NCBI GenBank assembly: GCA_025517425.1
Contig: JAOPJY010000001.1
Coordinates: 1,350,217 to 1,414,216, forward strand
Direction of reading: 5' to 3'
DNA: 64,000 bases
DNA from: Halobacteria archaeon AArc-dxtr1
GTDB taxonomy: Archaea > Halobacteriota > Halobacteria > Halobacteriales > Natrialbaceae
Shown one piece after another: positions 17,069 through 25,085 of the stretch. Made by a program: the position numbers and the translations under genes. Below the pieces are notes generated by a model. It was given only the letters and a program-made list of their open reading frames with translations. It ran no database searches and was not told where the DNA came from. Numbering within the stretch: the stretch's first letter is position 1; every line of letters starts with the position of its first letter.

Positions 17069-17560
17069 CTACGCGTCGTCGATCTCGATCTCGTCGCCGA
17101 CCGTGATGTCGTGTTCGTCAGCGTAGCCGTAAGGCACTTCGAGAACCCACTTCGCCTGCCCCTCGTAGGTCTGCTCCGAGCCGTCCTCGTCGGGAGCCGG
17201 TTCCGGCGCCTCGTGGATCGTCGTGACCGACCGGTCGGCGTCGACGAAGATGATGTCGATGCCGAAGTCCATATTCCGCATCACGTAGGTGCGCTCGCCC
17301 TCGCGCTCGTGAACGAAGAGCATTCCCTCGTCCTCAGAGAGGTTCTCGTGGTCGCTGAGACCGGTGTAGCGTTCGCTCCAGGAGTCTGCGACTTCGGCCT
17401 CCACGGTGGCACGCTCGTTACCCTCCGGACCAACGATGGTCACGGTCGCACGATCCGGTCCCCACGGCGCCGAGAGGAATCCTGCCTGGAGAAGGAATAT
17501 CGCGACCGCGAGGACGCCCGCAACAGCGAGCAGCCAGCGGGACACACGGTCGGTATCCAT
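17069..17560 (-). CDS. DUF192 family protein with N-terminal membrane anchor
   Basis: This 163-residue protein has one N-terminal hydrophobic segment (RWLLAVAGVLAVAIFLLQAGF, about residues 8-28), then a DUF192 domain: ERYTGLSDHENLSEDEGMLF, TYVMRNMDFGIDIIFVDAD, and AKWVLEVPYGYADEHDITVGD. The domain is expected outside the cell. DUF192 has a small beta fold and no settled function. The length is normal for secreted members. It lies just upstream of the divergent tRNA-Val gene. Confidence 0.9.
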   Translation of the reverse strand: MDTDRVSRWLLAVAGVLAVAIFLLQAGFLSAPWGPDRATVTIVGPEGNERATVEAEVADSWSERYTGLSDHENLSEDEGMLFVHEREGERTYVMRNMDFGIDIIFVDADRSVTTIHEAPEPAPDEDGSEQTYEGQAKWVLEVPYGYADEHDITVGDEIEIDDA

Positions 17561-17622
17561 CTGACGGAGGTCCGAGGCGAGAAGGTAAAGGTTATTCGCA
17601 CGTACCGATTGCTACCGACTAC

Positions 17623-17696
17623 GGGCTCGTGGTCTAGCTGGTTATGACGCGGCCTTTACAAGGCCGAGGTCGGTGGTTCGAACCCGCCCGAGCCCA
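17623..17696 (+). tRNA. tRNA-Val (anticodon UAC)
   Basis: The 74-base cloverleaf has acceptor arms GGGCTCG and CGAGCCC, a D-arm region with GTGGTCTAGCTGG, anticodon stem CGGCC/GGCCG around loop TTTACAA (anticodon TAC, reads GUA), and T-arm GGTGGTTCGAACCCGCC. CCA is not encoded; the discriminator base is A at 17696. A perfect hairpin and a decayed copy of the tRNA 3' end follow downstream. Confidence 0.96.
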
Positions 17697-17697
17697 T

Positions 17698-17732
17698 ATT
17701 TCTGCCGCGAACAATCCGTGAGCGGCAGAAAT
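17698..17732 (+). terminator. Perfect hairpin immediately after tRNA-Val
   Basis: ATTTCTGCCGC (17698-17708) and GCGGCAGAAAT (17722-17732) form an 11-base perfect inverted repeat around a 13-base loop. It starts one base after the tRNA ends. It could end transcription or mark the 3' end for processing; archaeal terminators do not usually need a hairpin, so its role is open. A similar structure follows tRNA-Phe. Confidence 0.6.
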
Positions 17733-17776
17733 GTGTCGTGAGGGCGGTTCGAATCAGGGAGGAGCGTGCTCCGACC

Positions 17777-17799
17777 GTGGTCCGAACCCGCCCAAGCCC
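17777..17799 (+). repeat. Decayed copy of the tRNA-Val 3' end
   Basis: GTGGTCCGAACCCGCCCAAG (17777-17796) plus CCC repeats the T-arm and acceptor end of tRNA-Val (17673-17695) with only two substitutions, about 100 bases downstream of the original. Another T-loop-like stretch (GGTTCGAATC) lies between them near 17747. It looks like a relic of duplication or of an attachment site. Confidence 0.65.
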
Positions 17800-17859
17800 T
17801 ATCAGTCGCGCGCAGCGAAGCAGCGGTCGGAGCAGCGAGATTCGCGGTTAACTGCGAGA

Positions 17860-18306
17860 TTAGTGCGTGAGTCGGGAGACATTCTCTCTAATCTGGCGAA
17901 TCAGCCCCTCGCCGGACTGGGGCTCGAGCGCCGTCGAGAGTGTCGAATCCTCGGGTTCGTCCTGGACGATCAGGCGGAGGTACGGCTCTAACTGCTCGAA
18001 GTTGTCCGCGAGGACGACAGTGTGGTTGTCCGAATCGTGGTCGACGACACCCGCGTCGTCGAGTTTGGGGACGTGACACTGTACCGAGGAGACGTAGACG
18101 CTCTTGTAATCGTTCGTCTCCACCTCGTCGGGCGGAAGATTGTGCTCCCACCCGGCGACCTCCTCGGCGAGCCGGGAGAGTTCGATGGGGCCGTCGCGCC
18201 CGCGCAGGGCGTAGAGCAGGTATCGACGTCGGCGGTTGGCAAGGAGTTCGAGGATCGTATCAGCCGAAAGTTCGACGCGCTCCTCACCTGCTGTAAACGC
18301 TGCCAT
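17860..18306 (-). CDS. HTH regulator-like protein (DUF7344 domain)
   Basis: This 148-residue protein has the winged-helix fold typical of numerous haloarchaeal DUF7344 proteins: SADTILELLANRRRRYLLYAL (residues about 14-34), PIELSRLAEEVAGWE, then YKSVYVSSVQCHVPKLDDAGVVDHD and the wing NHTVVLADNFEQLEPYL. Such proteins are presumed DNA-binding regulators; targets are unknown. It lies alone between two tRNA genes on the opposite strand. A complex repeat region (18345-18388) lies 39-82 bases upstream of its start and could be an operator. Confidence 0.82.
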   Translation of the reverse strand: MAAFTAGEERVELSADTILELLANRRRRYLLYALRGRDGPIELSRLAEEVAGWEHNLPPDEVETNDYKSVYVSSVQCHVPKLDDAGVVDHDSDNHTVVLADNFEQLEPYLRLIVQDEPEDSTLSTALEPQSGEGLIRQIRENVSRLTH

Positions 18307-18344
18307 AATACACGATTGCCCGTCTGAGCGGAAAAGGGTGTCTT

Positions 18345-18388
18345 GAATATCCGAATATCCAACACACAGGTGGTGTGTGCGGGGATAT
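18345..18388 (-). promoter_or_regulatory. Repeat-rich candidate operator upstream of the DUF7344 gene
   Basis: Two tandem GAATATCC units (18345-18360) are followed by nested inverted repeats: inner ACACAC-N5-GTGTGT (18362-18378) and outer ATATCC/GGATAT (18355-18360 and 18383-18388). The position just upstream of a presumed regulator suggests autoregulation. This is pattern evidence only. Confidence 0.4.
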
Positions 18389-18509
18389 GGTTCAGACTAC
18401 CGGGAACTAATGTGTAATTAGCAATGTGTGTGATTCGAAAACAGACCGCACAGAAATAGCAGTCGGCATTCGAAATCCTTTTTTGTACGATCGACGGAGG
18501 TTCGAATGC

Positions 18510-18583
18510 GCCGCCTTAGCTCAGACTGGGAGAGCACTCGACTGAAGATCGAGCTGTCCCCGGTTCAAATCCGGGAGGCGGCA
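18510..18583 (+). tRNA. tRNA-Phe (anticodon GAA)
   Basis: The 74-base cloverleaf has acceptor arms GCCGCCT and AGGCGGC, D-arm TAGCTCAGACTGGGAGAGCA, anticodon stem CTCGA/TCGAG around loop CTGAAGA (anticodon GAA), and T-arm CCCGGTTCAAATCCGGG. CCA is not encoded; A18583 is the discriminator. A hairpin and a decayed copy of its 3' end follow. Confidence 0.96.
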
Positions 18584-18621
18584 TACTTTTCCGCGAGGCA
18601 ATATCGCCGAGCGGAAAGTAT
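18584..18621 (+). terminator. Hairpin immediately after tRNA-Phe
   Basis: TACTTTTCCGC (18584-18594) pairs with GCGGAAAGTA (18611-18620), with one bulged T, around a 16-base loop. The placement, directly after the discriminator base, copies the arrangement after tRNA-Val, although the stem sequences differ. Confidence 0.55.
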
Positions 18622-18684
18622 CCACCCAAGCAGATTTAAACGAGACTGAGGTTCTGCGAGCGAAGCGAGCAGGTTCTCAGGCGT

Positions 18685-18707
18685 GGTTCACAATCCGGGA
18701 GGCCGCA
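18685..18707 (+). repeat. Decayed copy of the tRNA-Phe 3' end
   Basis: GGTTCACAATCCGGGAGGCC (18685-18704) plus GCA repeats the T-arm and acceptor end of tRNA-Phe (18562-18583) with one inserted base and one substitution. It is followed by its own long imperfect hairpin (CTGCTGC at 18711 to GCAGCAG near 18770), as if the tRNA end and hairpin had been duplicated together. From here to the CBS gene at 18864 I see no gene. Confidence 0.65.
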
Positions 18708-18863
18708 CTTCTGCTGCGAACACCGACGGCGAGCGCAGCGAGTCGTTCGTGAGCAACACAGGAGGCAGCAGTCCGAGACGTTTCACAGCCATGCAGGGCG
18801 GAACCACGAGGCCAATCTCCTCGAAAACGGGAGTCAACAGTCACTCCGAGGGCGGCGAGACGC

Positions 18864-20081
18864 TCACTCCTCGAGCAGCCAGCCAAAGCGCTTCTCCCAG
18901 AACGCTTCTCCCGGCGGCTTCTTCGTGCGGCCGTCGGTCTTCTCATCCCGGATTTGACGCTCCAATACCTCTCGAGCCTCGCTGAGCGCGTGTTTGGCCC
19001 CGTATCCCTCACCGGAGGCGAGGAACAGTCCGCGATCAGTGTAGAGGCGCACTCGAGCGAGGAGGAGCGACTGACCGCGTCGCGTTTCGTCGTGCTCCTG
19101 TAAGTGGACCTTTGCGTCGAGGATGTTCATCCCGTGGTCGCGGTCGTCGAGCATCTCTATCATGTCCACGATCTCGTCGTAGGAGAGGTCGTCGATCAGA
19201 CTGGCACCGTAGAGTTGGACACTACGGTTGCCGCCAGCCTCCCAGGTGAGTGAGTCGAGGATGTCGGTCTTCGTCACGATGCCGTGGGGAGAGCCGTCGT
19301 CGGTCACCACCAGCGACGAGGCGTCGATCTCGAACAGTTCCTCGACGGCCATCTCGAGCGTTTCGGCTGGCGAGATGGTGCGGACCGGTGACGCCATAAC
19401 GTCACGAACTGGCAGATCGAGCATGCGATCGAGTTCGCCCTCTCGCGCGCCGAATCCGCCGCGGCGCGCACGGGCCGTACTCGAAGAGATCTCGCCGCCG
19501 AATGGGTCCACACCGCCGGCGTCGCCACCCTGACTCTGGACCTCCGCCCGGACCGTCAGATCGGTGACGTCGTAGAGACTCAGGATGCCGACTGCAGCCC
19601 CGTCTTCGACGACGGGCAGGTGCGTGATATGATGCTCTCGGAACGTGTGCAGCGCTTCACCGAGTCGCGACGCAGGTGCGAGCGTAATCAGATCGGTCGA
19701 GGCCGCCTCCGAAACGGTCGCCGCATCGAGGTGCGGTTTCACCGCCTCGAGGATGCCGTCGACGGTGACGACGCCGCGCAGTTCGTCGTCCTCGAAGACG
19801 GGCAACAGCTGAGAGCCGCTGTCGATCATCAGCTGTGCGACTTTGCGGATGTCTTCGTCGGGCGTCAACCGGGGGACGTGCCAGACCAGCGAGCCGAGCT
19901 TTTCGTTTGGCTGGCGGTGCGACGTGGCCAGTTGTCTGCGAGTGACGACACCCTCGAACTCGTCGCCGCGAACGACGACGCCGTCGACGGCTGAATCCGC
20001 AAACGTTCCGACGAGCTTCGAGACGGTGGTATCCGGGGTGAACTCGATGTAGTCTTCCGAAATGATGGGTTCGATATTCAT
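18864..20081 (-). CDS. Four-CBS-domain protein with ribosome-hibernation-like C-terminal domain
   Basis: This 405-residue cytoplasmic protein starts MNIEPIISEDYIEFTPDTTVSK. It contains two CBS pairs: about residues 10-125 and 130-300, with LPVFEDDELRGVVTVDGILE, LPVVEDGAAVGILSLYDVT and LVVTDDGSPHGIVTKTDILD typical of CBS strands and helices. The last 100 residues (AKVHLQEHD, LLLARVRLYTDRGLFLASGEG, ALSEAREVLERQI) resemble the HPF/RaiA fold that binds the small ribosomal subunit. CBS modules sense adenine nucleotides, so it may couple energy state to ribosome storage. I recall an archaeal ribosome dimerisation factor built this way in Pyrococcus; orthology is unproven. Longer in-frame starts were rejected. 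Confidence 0.85.
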   Translation of the reverse strand: MNIEPIISEDYIEFTPDTTVSKLVGTFADSAVDGVVVRGDEFEGVVTRRQLATSHRQPNEKLGSLVWHVPRLTPDEDIRKVAQLMIDSGSQLLPVFEDDELRGVVTVDGILEAVKPHLDAATVSEAASTDLITLAPASRLGEALHTFREHHITHLPVVEDGAAVGILSLYDVTDLTVRAEVQSQGGDAGGVDPFGGEISSSTARARRGGFGAREGELDRMLDLPVRDVMASPVRTISPAETLEMAVEELFEIDASSLVVTDDGSPHGIVTKTDILDSLTWEAGGNRSVQLYGASLIDDLSYDEIVDMIEMLDDRDHGMNILDAKVHLQEHDETRRGQSLLLARVRLYTDRGLFLASGEGYGAKHALSEAREVLERQIRDEKTDGRTKKPPGEAFWEKRFGWLLEE

Positions 20082-20260
20082 GATAGTGCGTGTAAACGGT
20101 CGTTCGAGCGGTACGTCAGGGGTGTTCGGTTGTACTCGATAGTTCGTCGAGCGGTGTGAAATACGCGATGGGTATTCCCACACACTCGTGCTAGTGGGAC
20201 GGCTGATGCGCTACTGGGACGCCTGAAGCTGGTCCGAAATTCTCAGCCACCGCCCATCGA

Positions 20261-21370
20261 TCACTCCAGGCCGTCGGCAGCTGCTATTCGCCGTCCGATC
20301 GCATCCGCACCGACGAGCGCGTCGGCGACGTCGGCGGGCGCTACCGGGAACGGCTGGTTGTGGATGGTCTCTTCGTCGGCACAGGCCGCCGCTGCTACGA
20401 TCTCGAGGTCCTCGGACGAGGGGTCCTCGAGTCCGATTTCAGCGAGTGTCGTCGGCAACCCGACCGACGCCGCGAAGCCGGCCACGTCCTCGATGAACGC
20501 GTCGTCACGTCCCTCGAGGACGAGCTGTGCGATCGTTCCGATGGTCACCTTTTCGCCGTGGGTCGCGTCGTGGGTGGCCTCGAGCTGGGTCAGACCGTTG
20601 TGGATCGCGTGAGCCGCGGCGAGCCCGCCGCTTTCGAAGCCGAGGCCGCTGAGCAGGGTGTTGGCCTCGACGACGGCCTCGACGCTCTCGGTGACGGCAT
20701 CGCGCTCCACAGCGTCGACCGCCGACTGGCCGTGGTCGCGCAGCGTCGTGTACGCGAGTCTGGCGATTTGCTGAGCCGTTCGCGTCGACCGCGCCCCGAA
20801 GATCGTCGTCGCACCGGAGCGGTGGGCCGCGTCGGCCTCGAACCAGGTCGCCAGCGCGTCGCCGATTCCACCGCGAAACAGCCGCGTCGGTGCTTCGGCA
20901 ACGACTTCGGTGTCGACGACGACGAGCTCTGGATGGCGCTCGTAGACGTGAAACTCGACGAACTCGCCATCTTCGGTGTAGATGACGGCGACGGAGCTCG
21001 TCGGTGCGTCCGTGGATGCGACCGTCGGCAGCGAGACGAGCGCTCCGCCGGTGTGCTCGCGGGCCGCTCGCGCGGTGTCGATCGCCTTCCCGCCGCCCGC
21101 GCCGACGATTACGTCGGCTCCGAACTCCTCGTGGACGTCGGCGATGCGCGCGATTTCGTCCTCTGTGCATTCGCCGGTGAACTCCTCGAGCGCAACGTCG
21201 AACCCGCCCGCCGTGAGCGCGTCTCGGATGCGGTCACCGAAGAGATCGAGGACTAGCTCGTCCCCGAGAACGACGGCGCTATTCCCGAGGTCTCGGGCGT
21301 GCTCGCCGAGTTCGTCGATCGCGTTTCGACCCTGTACGTATCCGGCTGGAGATCTGAATACCTGTGTCAC
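20261..21370 (-). CDS. gldA: Glycerol dehydrogenase (iron/zinc-dependent alcohol dehydrogenase family)
   Basis: This 369-residue enzyme oxidises glycerol to dihydroxyacetone with NAD. It aligns with bacterial GldA throughout: FRSPAGYVQGRNAI at the start, VGAGGGKAIDTARA for NAD, SLPTVASTDAPTSSVAVIYT, and zinc-ligand segments GGIGDALATWFEADA (Asp), GLAAAHAIHNGLT (His) and ATHGEKVTIG (His). Length equals the E. coli enzyme. It is not the lipid enzyme glycerol-1-phosphate dehydrogenase, whose motifs differ. Haloarchaea commonly eat glycerol leaked by algae, mostly through glycerol kinase; this enzyme offers an oxidative route. It is monocistronic and divergent from the halocyanin gene. Confidence 0.93.
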   Translation of the reverse strand: MTQVFRSPAGYVQGRNAIDELGEHARDLGNSAVVLGDELVLDLFGDRIRDALTAGGFDVALEEFTGECTEDEIARIADVHEEFGADVIVGAGGGKAIDTARAAREHTGGALVSLPTVASTDAPTSSVAVIYTEDGEFVEFHVYERHPELVVVDTEVVAEAPTRLFRGGIGDALATWFEADAAHRSGATTIFGARSTRTAQQIARLAYTTLRDHGQSAVDAVERDAVTESVEAVVEANTLLSGLGFESGGLAAAHAIHNGLTQLEATHDATHGEKVTIGTIAQLVLEGRDDAFIEDVAGFAASVGLPTTLAEIGLEDPSSEDLEIVAAAACADEETIHNQPFPVAPADVADALVGADAIGRRIAAADGLE

Positions 21371-21592
21371 GCGTACTCCTCGAGACTGGCGTCTCGAATC
21401 CGTTCGGACCGCTACGACGGGACAACAAAAATAAGCAGATGGTGTATCAGACAGATAGACAGACAGTAGTGTGCGAACGGAACTCTCGCAATCGCGTCGT
21501 CTCGGGAGTACGGTCGCTGTCGGTTCACGGTGACGAGGATGCGAGCACGTGCTGGCCGCGAGTTTACCTGCCCGAGTGGCGAACGCGAGAAC

Positions 21593-22117
21593 ATGGCACC
21601 GGCCGATCGACGCTCACGACGAGCCGTGATCTATGCACTCGCAAGTGGCGTCGGTTCCGCCGTCATCGCAGGGTGTACCGATGGGATGGGGGAAGGAGAT
21701 GCCAATACGGACTCGGACCGCGACGACGAGGGTCCAGCGGAGGCGGCGGACGACGCCGATCCACCCGACGCCGACTGGGAGGACGGATGGGACGATGTCG
21801 ACACGATCGAACTCGAGGCACACGCCGACGACGGATGGATCGGGCGTCGTCCAGAACCGATTGACGACGTCGAGAATCCGGACATCGCCCTGTACGAGGG
21901 CCGCGAGTACGAGATCGTCTGGACGAACGTTGACGGCGACGTTCACAACTTCGCCATCTGGGACGGCGGCGACGAGCCGCTGGTTTCGACTTCGTTCGTC
22001 GACGAAGAAGACCAAGAAACCACACACCAGATCGAGGCGAGCGACGAGATGGACGTATACCTCTGTGAGACCCACGAGCGGGAGATGGTTGGCTCTATAG
22101 AGATCCGGACCGAGTAG
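21593..22117 (+). CDS. Halocyanin-like blue copper lipoprotein
   Basis: This 174-residue cupredoxin starts MAPADRRSRRAVIYALASG with a Tat-like RR motif and a lipobox AVIAGC. An acidic, Asp-rich linker (about residues 28-75) leads to the copper domain. Likely ligands are His in DVHNFAIWD and Cys, His, Met in LCETHEREM (C-x2-H-x3-M), the halocyanin arrangement. It should sit on the outer face and carry electrons to an oxidase. It lies 226 bases upstream of the first ba3 oxidase operon on the same strand; the oxidase has its own promoter. The ATG at 21593 is chosen because the signal peptide then begins correctly. Confidence 0.88.
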   Translation: MAPADRRSRRAVIYALASGVGSAVIAGCTDGMGEGDANTDSDRDDEGPAEAADDADPPDADWEDGWDDVDTIELEAHADDGWIGRRPEPIDDVENPDIALYEGREYEIVWTNVDGDVHNFAIWDGGDEPLVSTSFVDEEDQETTHQIEASDEMDVYLCETHEREMVGSIEIRTE

Positions 22118-22310
22118 TTTGTTGGCGTGGTGAATCTGGAACCTTCAATCCGGTCACCAGAAGGACACACGGCTTGCAGCGATGATCGGTGAAGAGTCAC
22201 AGAGTTGAGTGGCACAGGACGATCGGTCAACGGGGACTCATCCGCGTATCGTGCTATTTCCCGCAACGTTACAGGGTAAAACACCGATTTTCGAGTGGAA
22301 ACGAGGGCGC

Positions 22311-22320
22311 AGATTTATTC
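22311..22320 (+). promoter_or_regulatory. TATA-like promoter of oxidase operon 1
   Basis: AGATTTATTC lies 24-33 bases before the ATG at 22344, the expected place for a leaderless haloarchaeal promoter. The preceding stretch 22118-22310 contains no gene I can recognise. Confidence 0.55.
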
Positions 22321-22343
22321 TATGTTTGTGGTAGTAGCTCGCG

Positions 22344-22508
22344 ATGGACGACACAAGCACCACTCGAGAGCTCGGCCACGACGAATTCGACCCGCTGGGG
22401 ACACTCGCGTTGATCGTCCTGTACTTCGTGATTCTCACGTTGATGTGGGTATTCACGTACTTCGTCGAGTTTGTCGGTAACGAACCGACACCCATGATCG
22501 TCCTGTGA
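22344..22508 (+). CDS. Small ba3 oxidase-associated membrane subunit, operon 1 (CbaD-like)
   Basis: This 54-residue protein, MDDTSTTRELGHDEFDPLGT at its start, has one transmembrane helix (LALIVLYFVILTLMWVFTYF) followed by VEFVGNEP. The homologue in operon 2 (48938-49147) shares GHDEFDPxGTL, the helix and YFVEFxGN, so both are real genes. It resembles the small extra subunit encoded with the cytochrome ba3 oxidase of Natronomonas. It probably stabilises the complex. The oxidase subunit II gene starts 10 bases downstream. Confidence 0.82.
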   Translation: MDDTSTTRELGHDEFDPLGTLALIVLYFVILTLMWVFTYFVEFVGNEPTPMIVL

Positions 22509-22518
22509 GGAACCATCG

Positions 22519-23307
22519 ATGGAGATCCACAAGTACGAGCGGCTGTGGCTGGTCGGGGCGATGATCCTCATCGTCGGCTTCATCGTCACGATCACGTACG
22601 GGACGGTGGGGCTCGGAATCACCATGATCGGCGACCAGGAAGAAGCGCTCCCACCGGACGACATCGACGACGACGAGCGCTTCGCTGACCCGCGCGTCGA
22701 ACAGGTCGGCGACGACGAGTACGAGGCCTACGTCGTCGCGATGACGTTCATCTTCCAGCCGGATCCGATCGAAGTACCGGCAGACAGCGAAGTGACGTTC
22801 TACGTCACGTCACGGGACGTCATCCACAGTTTCACCGTCGTCGGAACGAACACGAACACGATGGTCATCCCCGGTGAGGTGTCGGTGATGACCGTCGAGT
22901 TCGACGAACCTGGGGAGTACGGCGTCGTCTGCAACGAGTACTGCGGCTCCGGTCACCACGACATGGAGGGACTGTTAATCGTCCATCCCGAAGACGAGTT
23001 TACCCTAACCGAACTCTCGGCGGACGCGCCAGAATCGGTCGATTCCGACGAGGAGATCGAACTCGAGGCGACGATCGACAACGGATTGCTCGAGGACCAC
23101 GACACCACGCTCGAGGCGGAGATTGGAGGCGAGACGTTCGAGGAAGACGTCACAGTCGCCGGTGACGGTTCGGAGACGGTGACGATCACCGTCGACGCCG
23201 AGGATGTCGGTGAGGGCGAACACGAGTGGACCGTGTCGGTGGACGACGAAACCGAGAGCGGGTCCGTGACGGTTGGTGACGAAGACGATGGAGGTGACGA
23301 GTCGTGA
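22519..23307 (+). CDS. ba3-type cytochrome c oxidase subunit II, operon 1
   Basis: This 262-residue subunit has one N-terminal membrane anchor (AMILIVGFIVTITYGTVGLG), then a cupredoxin domain with the CuA site: His103 (DVIHSF), Cys138, Cys142, His146 and Met149 in CNEYCGSGHHDM. CuA receives electrons from an outer donor, probably halocyanin. A C-terminal domain (about residues 165-262) that looks like an extracellular beta-sandwich (ELEATIDNGLLEDHDTTLEA) follows and is absent from bacterial short subunits; operon 2 has it too. Its stop overlaps the subunit I start (GTGA), so they are translationally coupled. Confidence 0.95.
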   Translation: MEIHKYERLWLVGAMILIVGFIVTITYGTVGLGITMIGDQEEALPPDDIDDDERFADPRVEQVGDDEYEAYVVAMTFIFQPDPIEVPADSEVTFYVTSRDVIHSFTVVGTNTNTMVIPGEVSVMTVEFDEPGEYGVVCNEYCGSGHHDMEGLLIVHPEDEFTLTELSADAPESVDSDEEIELEATIDNGLLEDHDTTLEAEIGGETFEEDVTVAGDGSETVTITVDAEDVGEGEHEWTVSVDDETESGSVTVGDEDDGGDES

Positions 23308-25085
23308 CGGACCTGTTCGTCGACCGGTATCCCAAGCAGGCTCGAGTTGTCCGCGCGGCGTTTCTGACCGCGTACGTCGCCCTGGGAATCGGCGCGTTCT
23401 TCGGTGTGTTACAGGCCTTACACCGAACCGACATCCTCCGAGTTGTCGACTCGTCTACGTATTACACCCTGCTGACGGGTCACGGCGTCTTTCTGGTCAT
23501 CACGTTCACGATTTTCTTCCTCGTGGGACTCTACCAGTGGGCGGTAACGGACAGTCTGGGTCGCGGCCCCGTCGACATGCGACTCACCTGGACGTGGTAC
23601 GGGTTGATGTCCGGCGGGACGCTTCTGGCTGCGATCGCGATACTGGCCGGGTTCCTGGACGACCCGCCGACCGTCCTCGGCTCCGAGTTGAGCGCGGACG
23701 TCCTCTTTACGTTCTACGCACCATTGCAGGGGAACCCGCTGTTCTACGTCGGGCTCGTCCTGTTCGTCGTCGGAACCTGGCTTGCGGGTGCAGACTGGTT
23801 CCGGACCTGGTGGGCCTGGAAGCAGGAGAATCCGGATGCCCGTATCCCGCTGCCCACGTTCATGGTCCTCACGACGATGCTCATGTGGTACATTTCGTCG
23901 ATCGGCGTGGCAGTGGCGATCCTCGCGTTCATCCTGCCGTGGTCGCTCGGCCTGGTCGACAGCCTCAATCCCACGCTGACGCGGACGCTGTTCTGGTACT
24001 TCGGCCACCCTGTCGTCTACTTCTGGCTGTTACCCGCGTACCTGCTGTGGTACATCGTGTTGCCCAAACTCTCCGGCGGGCGACTGTTCAGCGACCCACT
24101 CGCACGCGTCGTCTTCATCCTCTTCGTGTTGCTCTCGACGCCGGTCGGGATCCACCACCAGTATCTCGATCCCGGCATCTCAGAAGGGTTCAAATTCATC
24201 GCGATGACAAATACGATGTTCCTCCTGTTGCCGAGCCTCTTGACAGCGTTCACCGTCGTCGCAAGTATGGAACACGGCGCCCGCCAGCGCGGCGGCGACG
24301 GGTACTTCAACTGGCTGCGGGTGCTCCCCTGGCGTGATCCGGCCTTTACGGGGATGGCGCTGGCCGGCCTGGTGTTCGCGTTCGGCGGGTTCACGGGCAT
24401 CGTCAACGCGGGCATGAACATCAACTACCTCGTCCACAACTCCCTGTGGGTGCCCGGCCACATCCATACCCAGGTCGGCACGGCCGTCGCGTTGACGTTT
24501 ATGGCCGGGTCGTACTGGCTCATTCCGCAGTTGACTGGCAACCGGCTGGTCGGGCGAAACGTCGCGCTGGTCCAGGTCGTCCTCTGGTTCGTTGGGATCG
24601 TCTTTATGACGAACTCGATGTATCGTGGCGGACTGATCGGCATTCCCCGGCGGACGGCAGAACCGCAGTACAACTTCGACTTCGAGATCGCCGTCGGCTC
24701 GATACCCGAGATTCGCGCCCAACTCGCAATCGGGGGTGTGTTGCTGTTCGTCTCAGCGATGCTCTTCCTGGCGCTCATGCTCCTGACCGCCCTCAATGAC
24801 GACAGCGAGCCCGTCGTCGACGGGACGATTCCACCGGCGCTGTCCGGCCCCGAGGATTCACCAAGAATCCTCGACGATCTCCGGGTGTGGGTCGGGATCG
24901 CGCTGGTCCTCGTCGTCTTCGCCTACGCCCTCCCGCTCGCCAGCATCGTGAGCCGCGGCGGCCTGTTCGGCCCCGACGTCGGCCCCTTCCCCGTCATGAT
25001 AGAATTCATCGCGTCCCTTCCGCCGGTCGCCGACGCTGTTACGGCTCTCGGGAACATAGTCAACACCGGATCATCGATTACCTGA
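23304..25085 (+). CDS. ba3-type cytochrome c oxidase subunit I, operon 1
   Basis: This 593-residue heme-copper oxidase catalytic subunit has about 13-14 membrane helices. Ligand segments: low-spin heme His in LTGHGVFLVITFT; CuB His with linked Tyr in FGHPVVYFWLLPAY; two CuB His in IHHQYLDPG; heme a3 and low-spin heme His in PGHIHTQVGTAVALTF. The B-family (ba3) signature is the YF.W.LPAY segment and lack of the D-channel of A-type oxidases. It reduces O2 to water with proton pumping, usually with high oxygen affinity in this family. It starts with GTG overlapping the subunit II stop. A close paralogue is at 46334-48145. Confidence 0.96.
   Translation: MTDLFVDRYPKQARVVRAAFLTAYVALGIGAFFGVLQALHRTDILRVVDSSTYYTLLTGHGVFLVITFTIFFLVGLYQWAVTDSLGRGPVDMRLTWTWYGLMSGGTLLAAIAILAGFLDDPPTVLGSELSADVLFTFYAPLQGNPLFYVGLVLFVVGTWLAGADWFRTWWAWKQENPDARIPLPTFMVLTTMLMWYISSIGVAVAILAFILPWSLGLVDSLNPTLTRTLFWYFGHPVVYFWLLPAYLLWYIVLPKLSGGRLFSDPLARVVFILFVLLSTPVGIHHQYLDPGISEGFKFIAMTNTMFLLLPSLLTAFTVVASMEHGARQRGGDGYFNWLRVLPWRDPAFTGMALAGLVFAFGGFTGIVNAGMNINYLVHNSLWVPGHIHTQVGTAVALTFMAGSYWLIPQLTGNRLVGRNVALVQVVLWFVGIVFMTNSMYRGGLIGIPRRTAEPQYNFDFEIAVGSIPEIRAQLAIGGVLLFVSAMLFLALMLLTALNDDSEPVVDGTIPPALSGPEDSPRILDDLRVWVGIALVLVVFAYALPLASIVSRGGLFGPDVGPFPVMIEFIASLPPVADAVTALGNIVNTGSSIT

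Noticed and set aside
17623-18771. Integrated element at the tRNA genes
   Set aside because: Copies of tRNA ends are present but no integrase, relaxase or phage gene lies between them; I record them only as decayed repeats.
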